From assembly GCA_017483765.1 (NCBI GenBank), contig JAFUVE010000029.1, positions 1 through 54,591 of the forward strand: DNA of 54,591 nt, written 5' to 3'. This DNA comes from Bacteroidaceae bacterium. Lineage in GTDB: Bacteria; Bacteroidota; Bacteroidia; Bacteroidales; Bacteroidaceae. Below the pieces are notes generated by a model. It was not told the DNA's origin. It made no database searches and was given only the letters and a program-made list of their open reading frames with translations. Position 1 is the stretch's first letter, and each line of letters starts with the position of its first letter. This document shows, piece after piece, positions 33,791-43,142 of the stretch. The translations under genes and the position numbers were made by a program.

Positions 33791-34738
33791 ATGAACTTCA
33801 TAAGACAGACTTTTATCATTATCATAACCGCTATGGCCATCACGCTCACGGCCAGCGCACAGAGCGGTGTGCAGTTCTCCGACTTCAACCGACTCAAGTA
33901 TTACTACAACCCGGGAGCCAGCGGAACGGACGGGCTGCTCAACGTGGCCGCAGCCTACTCCATGCAGTTCGTCGGATTCGACAACGCGCCGAAGACACTC
34001 TATGCAGGAGCCGACATGCCCATCTATTTCCTCAATCCACACCACGGAGCGGGTATCAACCTCTTCAGCGACGACTTCGGTATGTTCAACCAGCAGAAAA
34101 TCGCAATACAGTATGCCTACAACTTCAAGATTGCGAAGAACACCAAGCTGGCCATCGGAGCACAGGTCGGTATGCTCAACGAGAAAATCGATCCGAAAGA
34201 CGTCAAGGCTGAGGACACGACCGACCCGGTATTTCCATCATCAACGGCCGACGGCAACCACGTGGACTTCGGTGCGGGTATCTACGTCTACAACCCTAAG
34301 TTCTGGGGAGGCATCAGCTCCCTGCACCTTCCGGCTCCCACCATTGTCCTCAGCGAAAAGTACGAGTTCAAAATCGACAGGATGTATTATTTGATGGGTG
34401 GAGGCAATATTAAGTTTAAAAATACGTTCTTAACTTTACAACCATCATTCATGGTGATGACAGATCTCGACAACTGGAGAGAGGACATACAGTGCAGACT
34501 GAACTACGAATGGGACAAGAAGTCCATGTTTATCGGAGTGGGATACAGCCCATCCATTTCAGCAACGGTACTCGTAGGCGGCAACTTCCACGGCGTCAGC
34601 CTGTGCTACTCCTATCAGATGTACACGTCGGGAATCAACCTCATCAACGGAACACACGAGATCACGCTCGGATACCAGACGGAACTCGACCTCTTCAAGA
34701 AAGGAAGGAACAAGCACAAGAGTGTCAGGTTCCTATAA
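33791..34738 (+). CDS. porP: PorP/SprF-family T9SS outer-membrane protein
   Basis: About 315 residues. The ATG at 33791 gives a clean signal peptide (FIIIITAMAITLTASAQ); an earlier frame start at 33692 lacks one. The family pattern is visible: FSDFNRLKYYYNPGASGTDG, VGFDNAPKTLYAGADMPIYF, then barrel strands such as TFLTLQPSFMVMTDLDNWRE and a C-terminal HEITLGYQTELDLF. PorP/SprF works with the PorKLMN complex in type IX secretion and gliding-related export. It heads the run porP-porK-porL-porM-porN, the same order as in Porphyromonas gingivalis. Confidence 0.93.
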   Translation: MNFIRQTFIIIITAMAITLTASAQSGVQFSDFNRLKYYYNPGASGTDGLLNVAAAYSMQFVGFDNAPKTLYAGADMPIYFLNPHHGAGINLFSDDFGMFNQQKIAIQYAYNFKIAKNTKLAIGAQVGMLNEKIDPKDVKAEDTTDPVFPSSTADGNHVDFGAGIYVYNPKFWGGISSLHLPAPTIVLSEKYEFKIDRMYYLMGGGNIKFKNTFLTLQPSFMVMTDLDNWREDIQCRLNYEWDKKSMFIGVGYSPSISATVLVGGNFHGVSLCYSYQMYTSGINLINGTHEITLGYQTELDLFKKGRNKHKSVRFL

Positions 34739-34774
34739 CGAATGGAATGAAATAAAAACAACGAATATATAAGA

Positions 34775-36298
34775 ATGAAAAAGATTTTTTTGTCAGCAGC
34801 TTTGCTGATTTCACTCTTTGCCTTTGTCGCTTGCCTCGGTGGCACGTCAAAGACTGGATCTAACGGAGGAGAAGTCACGGGCGTCAGCGGCAGCTCCATC
34901 AACGAGCCGACTCCTTACGGCATGGTACTGGTCAACAAAGGATCACTCAGAATGGGTACGGAAAACACCGACTCTCTGTGGGGTAAGGAACTGCCCACAA
35001 GGGACATTTCTGTCGACGCTTTCTGGATGGACGAACATGAGGTCACCAACTCCATGTACCGACAGTTTGTCTACTGGGTCAGAGACTCCATCATCAGAGA
35101 AAGACTGGCTGCAGGCGGCGACGAGTCGTTCAAAATCGAAGAGGACAAGAACGGAGAGCCTATCACACCTCACCTCAACTGGGGCAAGGCCATTCCCTGG
35201 AAAAACCCGGACGACGAGCAGAAAGAGGCCATCGAGAGCATCTACACCATACATCCTTTCGACGGAACCAAGATGCTGGACTACAAGCAGCTGAACTACC
35301 GATACGAGGTGTTCGACTACGTCACTGCAGCCAAGCGTAAATACCGACTCAACCCGGAGGAACGAAACCTCAACACCGACGTCACGGTCAACCCCAACGA
35401 GGTGGTGTGGATTTCAAAGGACACGGCTTACGTAGATGAGGAGGGAGTCATCCACAGAGAGACCATCACAAGGCCACTCTCTTCCATGTGGGACTTCGTC
35501 AACACATACATCGTCAACGTCTATCCCGACACCACATGCTGGATCAACGACTTCCAGAATGCGGAGAACGAGATGTACATGCGCACCTACTTCACACACT
35601 CCAACTACAACGAATATCCGGTGGTAGGAGTCAGCTGGGAGCAGGCCAACGCGTTCTGCAACTGGCGTACAGACTTCCTCATACGTGGACTCGGACCATC
35701 GGCCAAGTACATGCAGCGATACAGACTCCCCACCGAGGCGGAATGGGAATACGCAGCCAGGGGAAAGAACGGTAACGAACTGCCTTGGAATCAGGACGGC
35801 GTGAAGACCACCGACGGATGCTTCTTCGCCAACTTCAAGCCCGACAGGGGCAACTACACGAAGGACGGAAACCTCATCACATCGAAGGTGGGCATCTATT
35901 CGGCCAACTCTAACGGACTCTTCGACATGGCAGGAAACGTGGCGGAATGGACATCTACGGTCTACACAGAAGCCGGTGTGTACTCCATGAGCGACATGAA
36001 CCCTACCCTCACCTATAACGCGGCACTCGAGGACCCTTACGCACTCAAACGGAAAAGCGTCAGAGGCGGATCATGGAAAGACCCGGAGAGCTTCATCAAG
36101 TCGGCGTGGAGAACGTTCGAGTACCAGAACGTAGGACGCTCGTTCATCGGATTCCGCTGCGTTCGCTCACAGGTGGGTACACCAGGAAAGAAAGTAAAGA
36201 CCGGCAACAACTCCAAAGCCTCTAAGTCCAAAGGCGGTGGTGGAGGAGGACGCGCTGGAGGCGGATCAACCAAGTCCGTTCGCCGAACCAGAAGATAA
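34775..36298 (+). CDS. porK: PorK/GldK T9SS lipoprotein
   Basis: A 507-residue lipoprotein (LLISLFAFVACLGG) with a formylglycine-generating-enzyme-like fold: YGMVLVNKGSLRMGTENTDS, WMDEHEVTNSMYRQFVYWV, YPVVGVSWEQANAFCNW, YRLPTEAEWEYAARGKNG, MAGNVAEWTS and SVRGGSWKD. PorK forms the periplasmic ring of the T9SS together with PorN. A Gly-rich tail (KGGGGGGRAGGGSTK) ending in SVRRTRR is unusual. It starts 36 bp after porP. Confidence 0.96.
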   Translation: MKKIFLSAALLISLFAFVACLGGTSKTGSNGGEVTGVSGSSINEPTPYGMVLVNKGSLRMGTENTDSLWGKELPTRDISVDAFWMDEHEVTNSMYRQFVYWVRDSIIRERLAAGGDESFKIEEDKNGEPITPHLNWGKAIPWKNPDDEQKEAIESIYTIHPFDGTKMLDYKQLNYRYEVFDYVTAAKRKYRLNPEERNLNTDVTVNPNEVVWISKDTAYVDEEGVIHRETITRPLSSMWDFVNTYIVNVYPDTTCWINDFQNAENEMYMRTYFTHSNYNEYPVVGVSWEQANAFCNWRTDFLIRGLGPSAKYMQRYRLPTEAEWEYAARGKNGNELPWNQDGVKTTDGCFFANFKPDRGNYTKDGNLITSKVGIYSANSNGLFDMAGNVAEWTSTVYTEAGVYSMSDMNPTLTYNAALEDPYALKRKSVRGGSWKDPESFIKSAWRTFEYQNVGRSFIGFRCVRSQVGTPGKKVKTGNNSKASKSKGGGGGGRAGGGSTKSVRRTRR

Positions 36299-36330
36299 AG
36301 GCTCTGATAAAAGCTTGAACCTAACCCACC

Positions 36331-36455
36331 AGATAGAATATATAGAAAATATAGAATATATAGTATGTCTAGAACATCTAGAAAGTCTAGAGAATCTAGA
36401 AAAACTAATATCCCTCTCAACTCTCAACTCTCAACTCTCTAAAGAACTCTAAACT
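36331..36455. repeat. Nonamer and heptamer tandem repeats before porL
   Basis: Eight 9-bp units of the form xTCTAGAAx/ATATAGAAx (36331-36402) are followed by heptamers CTCTCAA (three copies), CTCTCTA, AAGAACT, CTAAACT (36414-36455). The last 28 bp are identical to those before porN. The start codon lies 10 bases later. Confidence 0.85.
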
Positions 36456-36465
36456 ATAAAAAATC

Positions 36466-37224
36466 ATGTCTAAACTGAAATTAAGAAGAAGAGCATCAGG
36501 ACTCCAGGCGTGGATGGACTCACGCACCGGACAGATGTTCCTGAATTACGCATACAGTTGGGGAGCCGCCATCGTCATCCTCGGCGCACTGTTCAAACTC
36601 ACACACATACACGGAGCCGACCTCATGCTCTTCATCGGTATGGGAACGGAGGTTATCGTGTTCTTCCTCTCCGGATTCGAGCGTCCATGGCGTGACGACG
36701 GGGTGCAGGAAGTGCAGCAGAGCGGTGCCATTCAGAACGTGGCCATCGAGACCATACCCGAGGAGGACGACGAAATCGAGGACGAGGACGACGAACAGGA
36801 GAAGAAGCCGGCCGCTGCAGCTCAGGGAACGGCAGCCACCACTGCCGGACAGCTCGCGGCTGCTGTGGCCAACGTGCCGGTACCTTCGGTTCACGGCATG
36901 ACGCCGGAAATGGCGGAGGCAACGAACAACTACGTGGAGCAGCTCAACCAGCTCACGGAGACACTCAAGCAGGTGTCGGAGCAGTCGGCTCGACTCACAC
37001 GCGACTCGGAGGAGATGGAGACGATGAACCGCACACTCACCGGAATCAACCGCTTCTACGAGATGCAGCTGCGCTCAGTGGGCCAGCAAAGCACCACCAT
37101 CGACGACGTCAACACCCAGACGAAGCGTCTCGCAGAGCAGCTTGAGGAACTCAATGCCGTGTATGCACGCATGGTGGAAGCACTCAAGATGAACATGAGC
37201 GGAGGAAGACCTCAGCAAGACTGA
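36466..37224 (+). CDS. porL: PorL/GldL inner-membrane motor protein
   Basis: A 252-residue protein with two membrane helices near the N terminus (NYAYSWGAAIVILGALFKL; ADLMLFIGMGTEVIVFFLSG). The second carries the Glu thought to take part in proton flow. A long cytoplasmic part, rich in Asp/Glu (IPEEDDEIEDEDDEQEKK) and then coiled-coil-like (YVEQLNQLTETLKQVSEQSA), follows. PorL and PorM form the proton-driven motor of the T9SS. It lies between porK and porM, behind the 7/9-bp repeats. Confidence 0.95.
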   Translation: MSKLKLRRRASGLQAWMDSRTGQMFLNYAYSWGAAIVILGALFKLTHIHGADLMLFIGMGTEVIVFFLSGFERPWRDDGVQEVQQSGAIQNVAIETIPEEDDEIEDEDDEQEKKPAAAAQGTAATTAGQLAAAVANVPVPSVHGMTPEMAEATNNYVEQLNQLTETLKQVSEQSARLTRDSEEMETMNRTLTGINRFYEMQLRSVGQQSTTIDDVNTQTKRLAEQLEELNAVYARMVEALKMNMSGGRPQQD

Positions 37225-37339
37225 CAAAAAAATAATCTGATTAGGTGAGACAAGTCACTCCCAAGTCACATATACCTATGAGTGAGAACTTCAGCTGAAT
37301 GAGACCGTGTACATCAGTAACTTTAAAGTTCAAGCCTCA

Positions 37340-37401
37340 ATTTTCGTGCAAGCGAATACAAAGCCAAGCTTGCTTGAGCTTTGTTGAGCACAGCCGAAAA
37401 T
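37340..37401 (-). repeat. 62-nt hairpin repeat, copy B
   Basis: Inverted relative to copy A and 58/62 identical. It lies inside the T9SS operon, 33 bp before porM, and is followed by two GTTCAAA heptamers (37414-37427). In the transcript it would form a hairpin in front of porM. Confidence 0.8.
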
Positions 37402-37434
37402 CATGTAAATAAAGTTCAAAGTTCAAATTAAAAA

Positions 37435-39093
37435 ATGGCTATACACAAAATAAAACTCTCGCCGCGACAGAAGATGATCAACCTCATGTACGTCGTGCTC
37501 ATGGCCATGCTGGCCCTCAACGTGAGCTCGGACGTGCTGCAGGGATTCTCCCTCGTCGACCAGATGCTCAGACGGAAGGTGGAGACCGCATCAGCGGGGA
37601 ACAACCTGCTGCTGAACGACATTCAGGAGGCGATGAAAAACAATCCTGAGGCCACAAAGGAATGGTTCGACAAGTCGCAGCAGGTGAAGAAAGCGTCCGA
37701 CGAGCTTTACAAATACCTGGAGGACCTGAAGGTCACCATCGTCAAGGAGGCGGACGGAGAGAACGGAGATATCCACAACATCAGCTCTAAGGAAAATCTC
37801 GAGGCGGGCACATACGTCATGGTGGCACAGAAAAAAGGTGAGGAACTGTTTGCGAAAATCAACGAATACAGACACTTCATGCAGCAGATGATCATCGACC
37901 CGCAGAAAAGGAACAACGTGCTGCAAAACCTGTCCACCGACCTGCCGGGAAAGAAGAACACGAGCGCCAGACAGTGGGCTTCCTATAACTTTGAGCATAT
38001 CCCCGTAGCTGCGGACATCGTGCTGCTCAGCAAGTTCCAGGACGACGTGAGATATGCGGAGTCTGAAGCGCTGCACGGATTTCTCGCCAACACCAGCATC
38101 AACGAGCTCGACATCAGAGTCAACGACGTCAGGGCCTATGTCATACCGAACTCACGCACGATCAACCAAGGAGAAAAATACTCCGCTCAGGTGGTCGTGG
38201 CGGCAGTGGACACAACACAAAGCCCGGAGGTGTACGTCAACAACACGCTGCTTGAGTCAGGAAACGGAAAATTCGAAACCATCGCTTCCTCACCTGGCGA
38301 GCACACCTTCTCAGGATACGTCCTGCTCAGAAAACGTGACGGATCGGTCATCCGGCGAAACTTCTTCCAGACCTACAACGTCATTCCGATGAAAGGACCG
38401 GGAGAAAAACCGGCGGAGAAGCCGAAGGAAGAGCCTAAGAAAGGCGGTGACGACGAAGAGGCACAGAAATCAAAATCAAAAGCACCGGCTCCGAAAATCG
38501 GATTTGCCACGGTGTCGGCCACTCTCATGAATGTGCTGTACGCGGGATTCGAGAACCCCATCAGCATCTCGGTAGGAGGTGCTAGCAGCATTCAGGCATC
38601 CATGACAGGCGGAACGTTCACTGACCTCGGAAACGGGAAATACACGGCAGTGCCGTCAACCGTAGGACAAGACGTCACCATCTCGGTGTCCGCCTCTGTC
38701 GGAGGACACACCGAGCATATCGGAGACTTCCCCTTCAGAGTCAGGAAACTGCCCGACCCGACTCCTTACATACAGACTGGAGCAGACGACCACTTCAAGG
38801 GCGGAAGAATGCCCAAGCAGGCACTGCTCGCACAGTCGGGAATCAAGGCGGCCATCGACGACGGACTGCTCAACATACCGTTCAGCGTCACGGGATTCAA
38901 GATGGTCATGTTCGACAGGATGGGTAACGCGGTCGTAGAAGCATCCAACTCGGCCAACTTCACCGAAGCGATGAAAGCACAGATGCGCGACATGCAGCGA
39001 GGACAACGATTCTTCATCACTGAGGTCAACGCCATCGGCCCCGACAAAATCGCCAGAACCCTACCCACCGCCATGCCTATCATCGTAAGATAA
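37435..39093 (+). CDS. porM: PorM/GldM T9SS motor shaft protein
   Basis: A 552-residue protein with one N-terminal membrane helix (MINLMYVVLMAMLALNVSSD) and a long periplasmic part. Family features are VLQGFSLVDQML, NISSKENLEAGTYVM, the PorM D2-D4-like strands, and a C-terminal FRVRKLPDPTPYIQTGADDH with ITEVNAIGPDKIARTLPT. PorM transmits motor rotation to the PorK/N ring. A Lys/Glu/Pro linker (GEKPAEKPKEEPKKGGDDEE, residues about 325-350) looks longer than usual for the family. Confidence 0.95.
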   Translation: MAIHKIKLSPRQKMINLMYVVLMAMLALNVSSDVLQGFSLVDQMLRRKVETASAGNNLLLNDIQEAMKNNPEATKEWFDKSQQVKKASDELYKYLEDLKVTIVKEADGENGDIHNISSKENLEAGTYVMVAQKKGEELFAKINEYRHFMQQMIIDPQKRNNVLQNLSTDLPGKKNTSARQWASYNFEHIPVAADIVLLSKFQDDVRYAESEALHGFLANTSINELDIRVNDVRAYVIPNSRTINQGEKYSAQVVVAAVDTTQSPEVYVNNTLLESGNGKFETIASSPGEHTFSGYVLLRKRDGSVIRRNFFQTYNVIPMKGPGEKPAEKPKEEPKKGGDDEEAQKSKSKAPAPKIGFATVSATLMNVLYAGFENPISISVGGASSIQASMTGGTFTDLGNGKYTAVPSTVGQDVTISVSASVGGHTEHIGDFPFRVRKLPDPTPYIQTGADDHFKGGRMPKQALLAQSGIKAAIDDGLLNIPFSVTGFKMVMFDRMGNAVVEASNSANFTEAMKAQMRDMQRGQRFFITEVNAIGPDKIARTLPTAMPIIVR

Positions 39094-39104
39094 AGCAACT
39101 ACAA

Positions 39105-39208
39105 GTCTGGAAAATCTAGAATATTTAGAAAATCCAGAGCATCTAGAATATCTAAAATCCCTCTAAACCCTCAACCTAAACTCTCAACTCTCTAAAGAAC
39201 TCTAAACT
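39105..39208. repeat. Nonamer and heptamer tandem repeats before porN
   Basis: Six 9-bp units (39105-39158) are followed by heptamers ending at 39208. Positions 39181-39208 are identical to 36428-36455 before porL. The start codon lies nine bases later. Confidence 0.85.
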
Positions 39209-39217
39209 AAATAAAAA

Positions 39218-40369
39218 ATGAAGAGATATCTGTTTTTAGCCATTGCCATCGTCATCACGCTGAGTGCTGCCGCACAGCCGAAGAAATCGCGTGTGGCAGA
39301 AAACAACAAGGCGAACAATCAGAAGACGGCTCAGAAAGTGGACCGGGCAAGCATCATGTACCCTACGGCTGTGGCAGTGCCGGAAGAAGTGGTATGGAGA
39401 AGAGACGTCTATCGCGAACTCGACCTCAGACTCGACGAGAACGCACCGCTCTACTATCCCAGCACACCGAAGGACGGACAGCAAAACCTGTTCTACACAC
39501 TTTTCCGCCTGCTCAATGTGGGACGCATACCGGCATACAACTACAAGACGGACGGAACGGAACACTTCGACCGGGCCAACCGCATGCACTTCAAGGACAT
39601 GCTCGACAGATACGAGATCTACTATCAGGTGGACTCGGCAAAAAGGGCTATCAACGTCAGCGACGCCGACGTACCGGGACAGGAGGTGCTCAGCTATTTC
39701 GTAAAGGAAAGCTCATACTACGACCAGAACACCGCCACCTTCCATTCTCGTATCGTGGCTATATGCCCCGTGCTGCACAGGGCCAACGACGAGTTCTCCT
39801 ATGAGTCCATGTCGCTCGACGAGGAAGACGAACTGGGAGACAGCCCGGCGGTGCAGAAATACCCTATGTTCTGGGTGCGCTTCGAAGATATCGAGCCGTT
39901 CATCAGCAAGCAGATGGCCATGATGTCGAACCACAACCAGGCTTCCAAGATGTCAATCGCGGACTTCCTCGCCACAAACAAGTACAAAGGAAAAATCTAT
40001 ATGACCACCAACCTGCAGAACAGGGCCATCATGGACTACTGCAAGACCGACAGTGCGGTGGCGAAGGAGCAGAAGCGAATCGAGAAGGAAGTATCCGACT
40101 TCGAGAAGCATATATGGACACCACCTGTGGACTCGGCGGCTATCGCACGTCGCGACTCCATCGCGGCAGCGGAACAGGCGGCAAAGACCAAGAAACGCCG
40201 CTCATCAAGAAGAACGGCAAGGCAGGATGACGAACAGCAGGACGACACGGTGAAGGCAGAGCCAAGAAGCAGTGCCAAACGAAAAGAATCCGATGCTGAC
40301 GACAAGAACGGAGAGACGACTGAGCCCAAAAGAAAAACCCGCGTCACCGCCAGACGTCAAAGACATTAG
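39218..40369 (+). CDS. porN: PorN/GldN T9SS ring protein
   Basis: A 383-residue secreted protein (LFLAIAIVITLSAAAQP). Core motifs are VVWRRDVYRELDLRLDENAP, LFYTLFRLLNVGRIPAYNYK, VLSYFVKESSYYDQNTATFH and IVAICPVLHRANDEFSYESM. PorN binds PorK in the periplasmic ring. The last 60 residues are a Lys/Arg-rich tail (KKRRSSRRTARQ, KRKTRVTARRQRH) with acidic patches, longer than the conserved core. It ends the operon, just before a strong terminator. Confidence 0.95.
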   Translation: MKRYLFLAIAIVITLSAAAQPKKSRVAENNKANNQKTAQKVDRASIMYPTAVAVPEEVVWRRDVYRELDLRLDENAPLYYPSTPKDGQQNLFYTLFRLLNVGRIPAYNYKTDGTEHFDRANRMHFKDMLDRYEIYYQVDSAKRAINVSDADVPGQEVLSYFVKESSYYDQNTATFHSRIVAICPVLHRANDEFSYESMSLDEEDELGDSPAVQKYPMFWVRFEDIEPFISKQMAMMSNHNQASKMSIADFLATNKYKGKIYMTTNLQNRAIMDYCKTDSAVAKEQKRIEKEVSDFEKHIWTPPVDSAAIARRDSIAAAEQAAKTKKRRSSRRTARQDDEQQDDTVKAEPRSSAKRKESDADDKNGETTEPKRKTRVTARRQRH

Positions 40370-40430
40370 GCCGAACTGCACGACTTAACACAACTGCAAC
40401 ACGCACACGCCTCAGCATAAATAATAATCA

Positions 40431-40461
40431 GAGAGCCGATTTTTTTCGGCTCTCTTTTTTT
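40431..40461 (+). terminator. Terminator of the T9SS operon
   Basis: GAGAGCCGA and TCGGCTCTC form a perfect 9-bp stem around T6, followed by seven T. It lies 61 bp after the porN stop and separates the operon from the xylanase gene. Confidence 0.93.
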
Positions 40462-40518
40462 AAACTATCAATTTGGCAACAATTACTTTAGAAAAACCAC
40501 ACGCGCATACTTTTCATT

Positions 40519-40549
40519 TTTGGCATGATGTTTTCTTTTCGTAACTTTG
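40519..40549 (+). promoter_or_regulatory. Promoter of the GH10 xylanase gene
   Basis: TTTG (40519-40522), 19 bases, TAACTTTG (40542-40549). The first in-frame start at 40547 falls in the -7 box, so the real start is the ATG at 40568. Confidence 0.85.
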
Positions 40550-40567
40550 CAGAAAAAGAAAACAAAT

Positions 40568-43129
40568 ATGAACAGCAGCAAAATCATACAAATCATCCTG
40601 GCTTTGCTCATTGGCAACGTGGCAATAGCTGAAGCGCAGAGAGACACCATCGACATCAGTGGCAACAACACATCATCCAGCTACGTGAGCTACAACAAAA
40701 GCATTCCCCTGCCGGCAGGAAAGACGAAGGACGTGTTGATGGCAAGATACTGCTATTTCTCGTCCACCATTGGAGGCAAAGGCACTTTATACCTACACGC
40801 CGGGGGAGAGCGTTGCTATCTCGGCACAGAGAAAGGAGCGTCATGGCCTACTTGGACAAACTTTTCCGGTGACATCCACATCATGCCTTACCAGAAGAAT
40901 GCACCGGCGGCGGGATTCTATGGAGTCGTGCTGGCACACGGAGGAAAGTCGTTCTCGGCTGAGAACATAGAAGACGGTATCAAAAGCGGGAAAGTCAACA
41001 ACTCCATGGAGAACAACCACGTCACACTCCACAACGGAGCCACTCTTTGCTGCGAGGCGAACACGAGCGGAGCAGGATTCCGCATCGGAGAGCTCAACAC
41101 CGAGCCGAACTCTCACATCATCGGGTACATGAAGAAAAACACCCGACCAGCCTACTTCCTGCTCGGATGCCTCAACACCGACGCGACTCTTGAAGGCACC
41201 ATCGCACCACCCGACTACAGCGACACCCACCCGCTCGGCATCATCAAAGAGGGAACTGGAACCTATTCCATCACCGGCAACAACAACTACCTGACCGGTG
41301 CATTACGCGTGCTGGATGGCACCGTACTCGTGATGAACGACTGCGAGGAAGCCAAGAGAAAGAAATTGAGAGGCGCGCTTGGAGCGAAGGCCAGCGACAG
41401 CGAGCCGGTGGCATTCGTCTTTGAGAAGGGCGTGCTGGGAGGCACGGGAAGCATCGGAGGAACAGTGGACAACTATGGCACCATATCCCCGGGGAACGAC
41501 AACGTGGGTACGCTCACACTTTCTAATTTCGTCAGCACCACGAAGAAGGCAAACTTGTTTGTAAGGCCGGCGTCAACGCTCCGCTTCAAAATCGAATCGG
41601 CGCAATCCCACGACCAGCTGAACGTGAGCGGAACCGTGAGATACTTCAATATCTGTCAGGACTTTGAGGTCAGCGACAAGATGCCCCGCATCGAGATTGT
41701 CCTGGCCGACGACGCAGATGTCAAGGTGGGGGATGAGTTCCTGGTTATGACGGCCAAATCAAAGTCCTCGCAAGGAGGTGAATGGAAGTTCGAGTTGAAA
41801 CAGCCAGAACGATTCACTTGGGAGATTGTGGAGACCGATGAGGACAACGCCTACACCGTCAAGCTCAGGCTGACATCACTCGACAAACAGCAAGGCGGGG
41901 ACGACGGACAGGAGGAAAAACCGGACGACACAGAGCACATGGGTGCATTCTACAATGACGGCATCGACGACGCTACGGACAAAACGACACTGCGTGAATA
42001 TGCCCGACAGAACGGAAAACATATCGGGACGGCCATCTCAACTTGGAAAAACGACATCACCAACGAAAGCCTCGCAGAGACCCGGGAAATCGGCGCGCAG
42101 TTCGATATGCTCGTAGGCGAGAACGAGATGAAGTTCGACGCGCTGGAGCCTTCACGTGGCGTGTTCAGCTATGGTGCCGCCGACAACCTCGTGGCGTTTG
42201 CACAACGCCACGACATGAGCGTGAGAGGGCATTGCCTGGCCTGGCACTCACAGGTGCCGGAATGGGTCAGCAGCGACGGGAAGAAAAACGACAAGGGATG
42301 GAGCAAGAAAGAGGCGTTGAGCATCCTGGAAAACCATATCAACAACGTGGTGGGACATTTCAAAGGCAAGATCAAGGAATGGGATGTGGTGAATGAGTGT
42401 CTCGACGACGACCAGACTTCCGTACGGACCAACCCTGACGGATATGACCTGAGGAAACAGAGTGTATGGAATCTGGCCATCGGTGAGGCTTTCATCGACT
42501 CAGCCTTCGTCTTTGCCCACAGAGCTGACCCCGACGCAAAACTCTACCTCAACGACTACGATGTGGAGTTGCAGGGAAAAGCAAAGGCCGAGGCGTTCTT
42601 CAACCTGGCAAAGAGGCTGAAAGAAAGCGGAATACCCATCGACGGTGTCGGACTGCAATGCCACTTCTCCATCGGCGATGTTGACTCAGTGAAAGTCGAG
42701 AACACAATCCGGCGCTTTGCGGCTATCGGGCTGGAATGTATCATCACGGAACTGGATATGGGCATCCCTTCCACATCTGATCTCGATTTGGAGGAGCAGG
42801 CCCGCAATTTCAGGGTGATGACCGACATCATGCTCAACAACGACAACTGCCCCAACCTCATCATCTGGGGATTGAAGGACAACGACAGCTGGCGGAGCCA
42901 AAGCAATCCGCTGCTCTACACCGCCGGCCTGCAACGCAAACCGGCATGGTATGCCGTAAGGTCAGCGTTGCGTCACAGAACCTTGGTTCCGTCATCCATC
43001 AAAGCGACACAACCAGCTCCCAACTCATCAGACGACACGATCTACGACCTCTCCGGAAGGCCAATGACCTCCAGCTCGCTTCAACCCGGCATTTACATCC
43101 AAGGCGGAAAGAAAATCCTCATCAGATAA
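40568..43129 (+). CDS. T9SS-exported GH10 endo-xylanase with autotransporter-like N-terminal module
   Basis: About 853 residues with a signal peptide (IIQIILALLIGNVAIAEAQ). Residues about 25-370 hold passenger-associated beta-strand repeats (GTGTYSITGNNNYLTG, FEKGVLGGTGSIGGTVDNYG, TISPGNDNVGTLTL). Residues about 457-805 are a GH10 barrel: GENEMKFDALEP, RGHCLAWHSQVPEWV, acid/base IKEWDVVNE (near residue 609) and nucleophile CIITELDMG (near 729). The C terminus (DTIYDLSGRPMTSSS, LQPGIYIQGGKKIL) is a T9SS sorting tag. It would cleave internal beta-1,4-xylose linkages outside the cell. Its place next to porP-N supports T9SS export. Confidence 0.95.
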   Translation: MNSSKIIQIILALLIGNVAIAEAQRDTIDISGNNTSSSYVSYNKSIPLPAGKTKDVLMARYCYFSSTIGGKGTLYLHAGGERCYLGTEKGASWPTWTNFSGDIHIMPYQKNAPAAGFYGVVLAHGGKSFSAENIEDGIKSGKVNNSMENNHVTLHNGATLCCEANTSGAGFRIGELNTEPNSHIIGYMKKNTRPAYFLLGCLNTDATLEGTIAPPDYSDTHPLGIIKEGTGTYSITGNNNYLTGALRVLDGTVLVMNDCEEAKRKKLRGALGAKASDSEPVAFVFEKGVLGGTGSIGGTVDNYGTISPGNDNVGTLTLSNFVSTTKKANLFVRPASTLRFKIESAQSHDQLNVSGTVRYFNICQDFEVSDKMPRIEIVLADDADVKVGDEFLVMTAKSKSSQGGEWKFELKQPERFTWEIVETDEDNAYTVKLRLTSLDKQQGGDDGQEEKPDDTEHMGAFYNDGIDDATDKTTLREYARQNGKHIGTAISTWKNDITNESLAETREIGAQFDMLVGENEMKFDALEPSRGVFSYGAADNLVAFAQRHDMSVRGHCLAWHSQVPEWVSSDGKKNDKGWSKKEALSILENHINNVVGHFKGKIKEWDVVNECLDDDQTSVRTNPDGYDLRKQSVWNLAIGEAFIDSAFVFAHRADPDAKLYLNDYDVELQGKAKAEAFFNLAKRLKESGIPIDGVGLQCHFSIGDVDSVKVENTIRRFAAIGLECIITELDMGIPSTSDLDLEEQARNFRVMTDIMLNNDNCPNLIIWGLKDNDSWRSQSNPLLYTAGLQRKPAWYAVRSALRHRTLVPSSIKATQPAPNSSDDTIYDLSGRPMTSSSLQPGIYIQGGKKILIR

Positions 43130-43142
43130 GTCCGCGCCCCAC

